Positions 57,540-64,000 of a DNA stretch of 64,000 nucleotides are shown here, one piece after another. Position 1 is the stretch's first letter, and each line of letters opens with the position of its first letter. Under the pieces are notes generated by a model. It searched no databases. It was not told where the DNA came from and was given only the letters and a program-made list of their open reading frames with translations. Position numbers and translations under genes: made by a program. This DNA comes from Branchiostoma floridae (taxonomy: Eukaryota; Chordata; Leptocardii; Amphioxiformes; Branchiostomatidae), in the NCBI RefSeq assembly GCF_000003815.2, contig NC_049984.1, forward strand, positions 22,083,569-22,147,568. The letters run 5' to 3'.

Positions 57540-58256
57540 ACTCCGGGCAAATACAGGTTGATTCATGATTTGTCGTATCCAAGAGGTTGGTCTGTGAATG
57601 ACGGTATTCCCCCTGAATTAGCAACAGTATCATATGCCAACATTGATACAGCTATTCGGAATATTAAGGCTTTACGACCAGGATGTTACTTGGCAAAAAC
57701 AGACATTCAATCGCCCTTTCGCATTATTCCTGTACACCCAACCGATCACCATTTGGTAGGTTTCTTTTTCCAGGGCAGCTATTATTATGACCGTTGCTTA
57801 CCCATGGGCAGTTCCACTTCCTGCTCCATCTTTGAGGCTGTTAGTACCGCATTAGAGTGGATAGCAGTAAACAAACTAAACATCCGCTACCCTACCCACA
57901 TCTTAGATGATTTTCTCTTCGCTAATAACACCTATTCATCATGCGAACGAGACCTTTTGGCATTCAGCGACATGTGCGAAAACGTAGGTGTCCCTCTTGC
58001 GGAGGACAAAACACATCTCCCAAACACAATCATGACTTTTCTAGGTATAGAATTCTATCCTATCGTACTAGCGCTGCACATATGGGGACATGCTTGGACC
58101 AATCGGTCCATCCTCCTTCATACAGACAATCAGGCTTTAGTACACATCATCAATAGACAAACGTCCTGGAATCCATTGATCTTGCCCCTGGTTAGGAAGT
58201 TTGTACTGATCAGTCTCCGTAAGAATATATTTTGCAAGGCTGTCCAAAGGTATTAA
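57540..58256 (+). pseudogene. DIRS-like reverse transcriptase with internal deletion
   Basis: GKYRLIHDLSYPRGWSVND opens the RT domain. KTDIQSPFRIIPVHP is motif A (Asp), CLPMGSSTSCSIFE motif B, and THILDDFLF motif C with the DD pair, then LGIEF. These fit DIRS/Ngaro tyrosine-recombinase retrotransposons. Immediately after LGIEF comes PIVLALHIWGHAWTNRSILL then HTDNQALVHIINRQTS, part of the RNase H region. The roughly 150-200 residues that normally intervene are missing, yet the frame stays open. Gag and recombinase ORFs are absent. Ser stands where Ala is usual in motif A (QSPF for QSAF). Confidence 0.85.
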
Positions 58257-58690
58257 AAATGTCATACTATTATTGTACTTTCTTCTGCAGGAGTTGAGTG
58301 CCAAGACGGCAGAGGCAGCACAGAATGGCAGTGGAAAGACAGTGGTCATCTACGTCCCAGTCTTTCGTGTGTTTCATGTCTCTGCAATAAGGTTCTACTG
58401 ACTTGTGTAATTTTCTTTTGTTACTCACAAGTTGATTTATTCCTTCGATATTTATTGGATCTTTGAGACCATTACATACGATTTTTTTACAATTAAACGG
58501 GAATTTGCCGACATCATACGATGCCGTTACTTTCGTTCACATTAACCGACTACGTTATGTGTATGTACGTACCGCTCCCAGGGATCGTGCTTTTATTTCG
58601 TCCTGCAGGTTTTTCGGTAAATTTCTTCAGTTTGCTAACGTTATAGGTCTGTTTTGAGTAACAATTCTTTTACGTCAAAAACCAATACTG
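58257..58690. other. Spacer, nothing firm
   Basis: A short open block near 58285 (QELSAKTAEAAQNGSGKTVV), preceded by a CTTCTGCAG acceptor-like site, could be an exon scrap. No family recognised. Confidence 0.3.
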
Positions 58691-58754
58691 ATTGAGGAGG
58701 GCACGCTGCCGGGGGCAACCCGGAAGTGACCATGTCACAGGTAGGACTGGCTCG

Positions 58755-59056
58755 GCCTGTCCAGCAACTGCGGAAACTCTGTCCTGTTTGTGGTTTTTCG
58801 CTCCAGTCTGCTGCCGAGTGGAAGCTAATTACAGGCTCCTGGATTGTTACTGTATAAGTTCTGCAATGGAATCAACTTCCAGAAATAAGTTTGATATACT
58901 TTTATTGCGCATTATTATACTTTTGTATGAGAAGAGAGGGTACAGGAATCTGATGCATGCAGATTCATCCATGGAAATACTACCATGGAAAGTGCTTGTC
59001 GGGAAGCAGAGCAAACTGACTTCTATCGGCAGAATGATGGAGAAGTACAGTTGACA
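58755..59056 (+). pseudogene. CxxC zinc-finger-like exon remnant, copy 2, and following ORF
   Basis: LRKLCPVCGFSLQSAAEWK matches the block at 49.3 kb. A second open frame runs from about 58863 (MESTSRNKFDILLLRIIILL) through KRGYRNLMHADSSMEILPWK and VLVGKQSKLTSIGRMMEKYS to TGA at 59052-59054. It looks coding but is unassigned. Both lie just ahead of element X copy 3 and may be its 5' end. Confidence 0.4.
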
Positions 59057-60010
59057 TATGTTTGATACTGTATGCAAAGCTCTTAATTTTTTTGCCAATC
59101 TAATAGTGATCATAATGTCAGCATTAATTTAAAAATGGTCAGCAATTGTAATACCTCATTTAATTTCTGTTATTTCTCAGTATATATAGAATACAACAAT
59201 ACGTCTGTATTGCGTCAAGTAAGAGCACGCAAAGAGTTCATCTCTAGTTTTCGAATGGTAGAAAGTCATTTTACCCCACAAGGTTACCCTACAAGGTTTG
59301 GAAAACTCTGTCCTATTTGTGATTTTTGAAAACAGCATTCGCCACACTGGACGCGCCTGACCCTTGACAGAAATGGCTTGTTGAACCATGTGAAGGCCTT
59401 GCCAAGTATTAGTAAGGTAATTAAATACCTGTTCTTGAAGTACCGGTTCCTTTGTAGGGTAGCTGGCAGCAGTGCGTTAAATCGGTGTCATATGTTATGC
59501 AGTTTAACAGTGTTGCTTCTATTTGTCTTGTTCGCAATGATTCATAAACTTTTTGCAATGTTTAGATATAACTTTATCATCAAAGGTCCTTTTAATGTGT
59601 TTTTCTGCTTGCGTTATTTTTCGCAATGTCGCGTTGAACACTTTAAGATCGATCACTTGCTAAGCAAACATCTACAATATTTAGCCCAGTATTTTCCAGA
59701 TTTACATAAGATACATCGCGTATTCAACAAAGTAATCTATTTGTCAATTAATGTTAGGTACATCCCTCAGATAGGACATTGCTAAGAAATGTAGGTCCCC
59801 TGTTTGAGAAGAATTACACCTTGTGAATCCATCACACATGTCAAAGGAGTAACACACCATTCTGCTGAGTCTAGAGCAAATAAATCAGAATGCATATTTT
59901 ACGCTTCAGTATAATTCTCGTGTGTTACAACTTAAGGTGGTTTACCTGTTATGCAGAACAAAAAAAAAAAACTCCACTGAAATACAAATGCTTGCAAACG
60001 GTACCTATTA

Positions 60011-60383
60011 CTGTTGATGCTATATCACAGACAAGAATATGTGGGCGAGACCGAACAAACGTTGGCCAATAGACTGAACGGCCATCGCTCATCCATCAAC
60101 ACGAAGAAGGATACTCCGGTCTCAGCCCACTTCAACCTCACAGACAACAGCTTTGCAGACCTTGAAGTCCTTCGCATCGAAAAACTAGGCTACACAGGAA
60201 ACGAAGACACCACAAGACAACGCCGCTTACAACGGGGATCCTACTGGATTCACCAATTCAGGACACTACATCCAGAGGGCCTGAACCAGGAGTCCTTAGA
60301 GATCACAAGGGTTTGAAGAGCAGCATCTCGTCGTTACCGTTACCCAATGAACACTGTTGATGCTATTTCACAGACAAGAATAT
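60011..60383 (+). pseudogene. Penelope-like GIY-YIG fragment in X copy 3
   Basis: A 100-codon open frame: YHRQEYVGETEQTLANRLNG, then HRSSINTKKDTPVSAHFNLT, then HPEGLNQESLEITRV. It is the fullest GIY-YIG block in the window. It is flanked by a 30-bp direct repeat CTGTTGATGCTATTTCACAG + ACAAGAATAT (60011-60040 and 60354-60383, one mismatch). X2 has this sequence only once and no insert. Confidence 0.75.
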
Positions 60384-60981
60384 CAAATGAGAACAATTAA
60401 AAGTAGAGGTGACATCACACACTATTAGCGCGGAACCGAAGGTCATAGCGCTCTTATCGAGACAAGTCACATTTTATACCTGGGAGAAGATGAACTTACT
60501 TCAAGACAAGTCCTCTGGTTGGAAAATCAAACATACCTGAACAGCATGTCAGTCAGGGAAGTGATTGGCACTACAACGGAAACAATCACTGTGCGCAAAA
60601 TGTATGGCCAATACTGGCATTCACTAACAGTTTACACACCCATCATATATGTCACAAACCTCCGATCTGTCAATGCAGAAAACTAAGAAAGAATGTTCAG
60701 TGTCTTCAAAGGTATCCTCTGCCAGACAACGTCTAGAAGGTAAAATGAGGTCACTGGAATAGCAATAATGAGCTTTAATGCTGAGCAAATGCATGAAACA
60801 GGAGGCATGGCCAAAGAGGAGAGGGAAGAAGTTGTGTGCAATTGTCCCTCCCACAAACACCCTGATCCCATGGCGGTTCGCATTGCGAACACACTATCAG
60901 CCTCATCATGAGCGAGTTGCTGATTAAAATAGAAGGTGCGTGGTGGAACAAATATGGCAACATGTTCCTCGATGGCACGTC

Positions 60982-61137
60982 NNNNNNNNNNNNNNNNNNN
61001 NNNNNNNNNNNNNNNNNNNNNNNNNNNNNNNNNNNNNNNNNNNNNNNNNNNNNNNNNNNNNNNNNNNNNNNNNNNNNNNNNNNNNNNNNNNNNNNNNNNN
61101 NNNNNNNNNNNNNNNNNNNNNNNNNNNNNNNNNNNNN
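60982..61137. other. Assembly gap (156 N)
   Basis: Run of N within element X copy 3. X1 has about 37 bp between the equivalent flanks, so the gap may hold an additional insertion. Confidence 0.99.
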
Positions 61138-61270
61138 GCCGGGCTCGGGGATATTCCTGCGTATTATCTTTTTCCAGGTCCAAGAGATCGCATATCATTT
61201 GAGGGATTTGGTGCGTTTCGCATTTCCCATTGCTCGGGATGCTATTATTCATTTCACTGCACAAAAACAA

Positions 61271-62880
61271 GAATTTCTGTCAATTTCTGGTTTCTTATAC
61301 TACCGTGGAACTTAACATGTCCGGGTCGTATAAAGGAATTTCGAGCCACGGTGTGTCCGGTGCCGAATATCCCCAATCATTGCCGGACACGGCCATGTCC
61401 GGTAGTTCGCGGTCCCCGCACACTGCGTGTCTTGAGAAGTGGTTGAGTGAATGGGTAGTGTGTAATCAAGTGATAATTGCTATCAATGCTTTTTAAAAGA
61501 AAATGGTACTTAAAACAGTATAAAAGTATCCCTGGAATAAAGAAACGAAAAACTTTTATCTCTGTATCTTATTTCTTGCATTAACAACGCTAATGATTCT
61601 GATAAAATGTTAACGTGTGTATATTCAACTTACGGTACCGCAGAGTGACTTTAGAAATTTCAAAGTTTGCTCATGCTGCATGAATTTTAAGATATTACAG
61701 TGCAACAAAATGTTTGACAGTTGAACATGTCTAATTCATAACATTCTGTTCCGTTTGCTTATTTACTGGTCGTGCGGGAAAAGGCGCGTTACTGGTTCTA
61801 TAAGCACGCACGTTCCAATTCTGTGAATAATGTCCGATACGGCAGTAGCATCTTACAGCAAATTTGAAAGTTTGTTCAACTTTTGGGATTGAGATACCCA
61901 TGGATTAAAATCTACACGCTACAGCATTTTAGAAAGAAACAGACGTTGATAAACTGCTATATCCCCTGAACGCACCCCTCCCTCCAATACACATGCAATG
62001 TTTTGTTCTGAAAACATGGCGTCGGTATACGTACGCGACACGCCTGTCTCACTGGCTACAAAAATACCGCCACCCCCCAAAAAGGAAAAATGCATGCATA
62101 TATATTGAAACTAAATGTAAGGGTTGATGTTATGGCACCATTCTGATTGTATAGCTATCCGGCCAGACACAGGGTGATTATTCTATTCTACCAATTTCTA
62201 CCAAAGCCTATGAAGCTTAGAAAAACATAAGAACTTCTGTGATAGGTTTACTTATGATATATAAAGATACACGACAAGCCCATGTTAGTGAACTAGAAAA
62301 TAAGACATACAATAAGTATTTAACAAAGGTTTTCAAGATAAACAAATGAGATTAAAAGGAGCCTATGGGAAGTTAATAACTATGCACGTCGGGTCCCTTA
62401 GCATGATTCGTAACGTTTTTATGCTTTGTGATAATGCCAGTTGGACCAAGGAGGTTATAGTTCAATATTGTTGTAGGATAGAGTAAAAAGGTTACGTTTA
62501 TTATCAAAGTGATGTCTGAAACCGTAAACAATTACAGCTGCACTTTGCCACCCAGTACCATGTGGGTATTGTTTGACTGCCTGTATTGTTTGAGACTCTG
62601 TGAATTGCGACCATGTGACAAAAATCTAAATTCAGCTACAATAGTCTTTCCGACGTACTTTGTCTGTCTACATGCAAATACGCATAAAACGCAGCCAATT
62701 GTATTCCACATAGCAGTTGGGTAGACCAATCAGCACAAGTGTTGCGACTTTCAAATCTTTCAATCCCATCTTTCAGTTGGCATTCGGAGATGGCCTTGTT
62801 TCTGTAAGGTAGTGCTTTCACCCAGCTCCTATCCCGATAGCAAAATATTTGTTTGCGCGCCAGACGGCCTCATGGCCCGT
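61271..62880. other. Mostly non-coding, CCGG-rich patch at 61318-61430
   Basis: Several GTCCGG and CCGGACA motifs cluster at 61318-61405 in both orientations, and a similar set appears at 63680-63780. Otherwise AT-rich with no recognised coding sequence. Confidence 0.35.
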
Positions 62881-63849
62881 GAACAATGAGAGCTTGGAAA
62901 TACTCTACGTCAAGACCGGACACTATCTTGCTGTGGAATTGCATTCAACTACCAAAGCCATGGGACCTAGTTCTGTTTAAAAGGGTAACAACCGGTGCAC
63001 CGATCGCGAAGAGCCCTGGAGCTGTTGTTTTGTGTGGTTTGAGTTTCAGCAAGAAAGGTCTTTGTCACGCGAGAAGGGCTTAGCTGCTGCCGTTTCACGA
63101 TGGACTGAATACTACCGTTATGCGAACTTTACAAGCCCGTGTTCCTGACTAGCATCGGTTTGTGTAGAAGACCGCCTGGACAACAGAATTTGTGAGAGCA
63201 GGAATGCAGAAATCGAGAGATCTACAGGAGTTTATGTCAACAAATTGGAAGCGACTATACAGCTAGTTGGGCGACTGCTTATGAAAATAGTGAAGACCCG
63301 GATGCTAGTGACCTATGGCAGCAGACCGACATATATTTGAAAGCGAAAAGAGCGACGGAGCCCACCAGGAGCGGTCCAAAATAGTTTTAAAAAAAAAAGT
63401 TAATTCACATTTTGAAAGAATAAAGGAAACTTATACAAGGTACATGGGTAGGGGAGGTGGAAGGGTAAATCCTAGGTCGGCAGGGGTGGTAAAAGAAAAC
63501 AACACTGTATTTAATAACAAAGGGCGTAATGAACGCGCTTTAGTCGAGGTAGATAATTAGGTGATAATTGCCCGGTAATTTATACAAAGAGCATCCGTGC
63601 GGCGTGGCACAAGTCTCAGGTGTCCGGGTATATAGAGAAGTATTACGGCTAAATGTGCGGTCAATCACGGGTCATAGACACGTACCGGACACGAAATGGT
63701 TCGTTTCCGTGCATCCTCGGGTGTGCCTGTTGCCCGGACAGGCATCATGTCTTGTTCGATACGTACCGTGAATGTCCGACCATTTCGAGTTTCTGGGTGC
63801 ATGTCCAGGAGTTTCTAGCCCGTATATTCAACTTTTCATGCAGTGTTTC
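62881..63849 (+). other. Unassigned region with an 81-codon charged ORF
   Basis: 63315-63560 encodes MAADRHIFESEKSDGAHQER, then KETYTRYMGRGGGRVNPRS, ending ERALVEVDN. It is hydrophilic and Lys/Arg-rich. I recognise neither it nor the frames around it, and no splice-supported gene model emerges. It lies just before element X copy 4 and could be an upstream part of it. Confidence 0.25.
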
Positions 63850-64000
63850 CCACTCAATAAGCCCGACAAGCACACTGGTTCGAAGATGTAAGGTCGTTTA
63901 GATAGGACAACGAGTGAGGAAGAACTCACACTCATTTTTTTACACCAGGAAACCGTATTCTTGCATCATTGGAGGCGCCGACGGAAGGGACACAGAGCTT
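63850..64000 (+). mobile_element. Element X, copy 4 (start only, runs off the window)
   Basis: Matches 44447-44590 of X1: AAGCACACT.G(T)TC.AAGATGTA, then GGTCGTTTA.GATAGGACA, then TTCTTGCATCATTGGAGGCG. It begins within the 3' part of the element, so it is either 5'-truncated or part of a longer unit whose order differs. Confidence 0.7.

Larger units (their letters stand above)
59340..61270 (+). mobile_element. Element X, copy 3 (5'-truncated, interrupted by a gap)
   Basis: It starts at the block equivalent to 42385 in X1 (RNGLLNHVKALPSISKVI) and runs collinearly to GPRDRI near 61190. The C-terminal part is the best preserved: MHETGGMAKEEREEVV then PDPMAVRIANTLSASS then MSELLIKIEGAWWNKYGNMF. 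The N-gap 60982-61137 interrupts it. The 5' part present in X1 and X2 is absent. Confidence 0.65.

Overview
The window is eukaryotic, AT-rich, intron-bearing and crowded with transposable-element (TE) remains. Four N-gaps mark it as a draft assembly. No bacterial-style operons, rRNA or convincing tRNA genes were seen. The TE mix (CR1/Jockey-type, L1-like, Penelope-like and DIRS-like retroelements; mariner, pogo/Tigger and KDZ DNA transposons; many foldback elements) and the short exons with GTAAGT-type donors point to a marine invertebrate. An amphioxus (Branchiostoma) is my best guess, at moderate confidence and from general familiarity only.

Layout. 0-11 kb is non-coding: a foldback element, then a near-perfect 2,304-bp tandem duplication (6067-8370 and 8371-10674). 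11-26.5 kb is sparse and holds TE relics: a Myb/SANT-like scrap, a tyrosine-recombinase C-terminus, L1-like and CR1-like LINE fragments, a complete 578-bp internally deleted mariner, a pogo/Tigger transposase fragment and a 78-bp satellite carrying TGACGTCA boxes.

27-40 kb is the centrepiece. Two spliced genes lie head to head. On the minus strand (26989-29680) is the 3' part of a DUF3987-like gene, with stop codon and poly(A) signal. On the plus strand (30017-37176) is an eight-exon gene that I read as a CxC5-CxC6-KDZ (Kyakuja-Dileera-Zisupton) transposase. Its exons are open and, with the sites chosen here, splice in one frame. One intron holds a 19-unit GC-rich minisatellite and a GC-rich foldback. 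Further on, 39006-40107 holds five small exons with strong splice sites and one continuous frame, interrupted by one in-frame TAA.

41-64 kb is a mosaic of a repeated coding element, called here X. It has four copies (41.8-44.6, 50.9-52.7, 59.3-61.3 and 63.85 kb onward), all on the plus strand. Comparing copies exposes empty sites for two nested retroelement insertions. Between them lie a DUF6589-like relic, its repeated 3'-terminal exons (three copies in the window), other repeat pairs, a 3 x 130-bp tandem repeat, a MITE whose end coincides with an assembly gap, a CR1/Jockey LINE 3' end and a DIRS-like reverse transcriptase with an internal deletion.

No complete conventional host gene is demonstrated. 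The KDZ and DUF3987 loci are the best-preserved coding sequences and the best candidates for active or domesticated genes.
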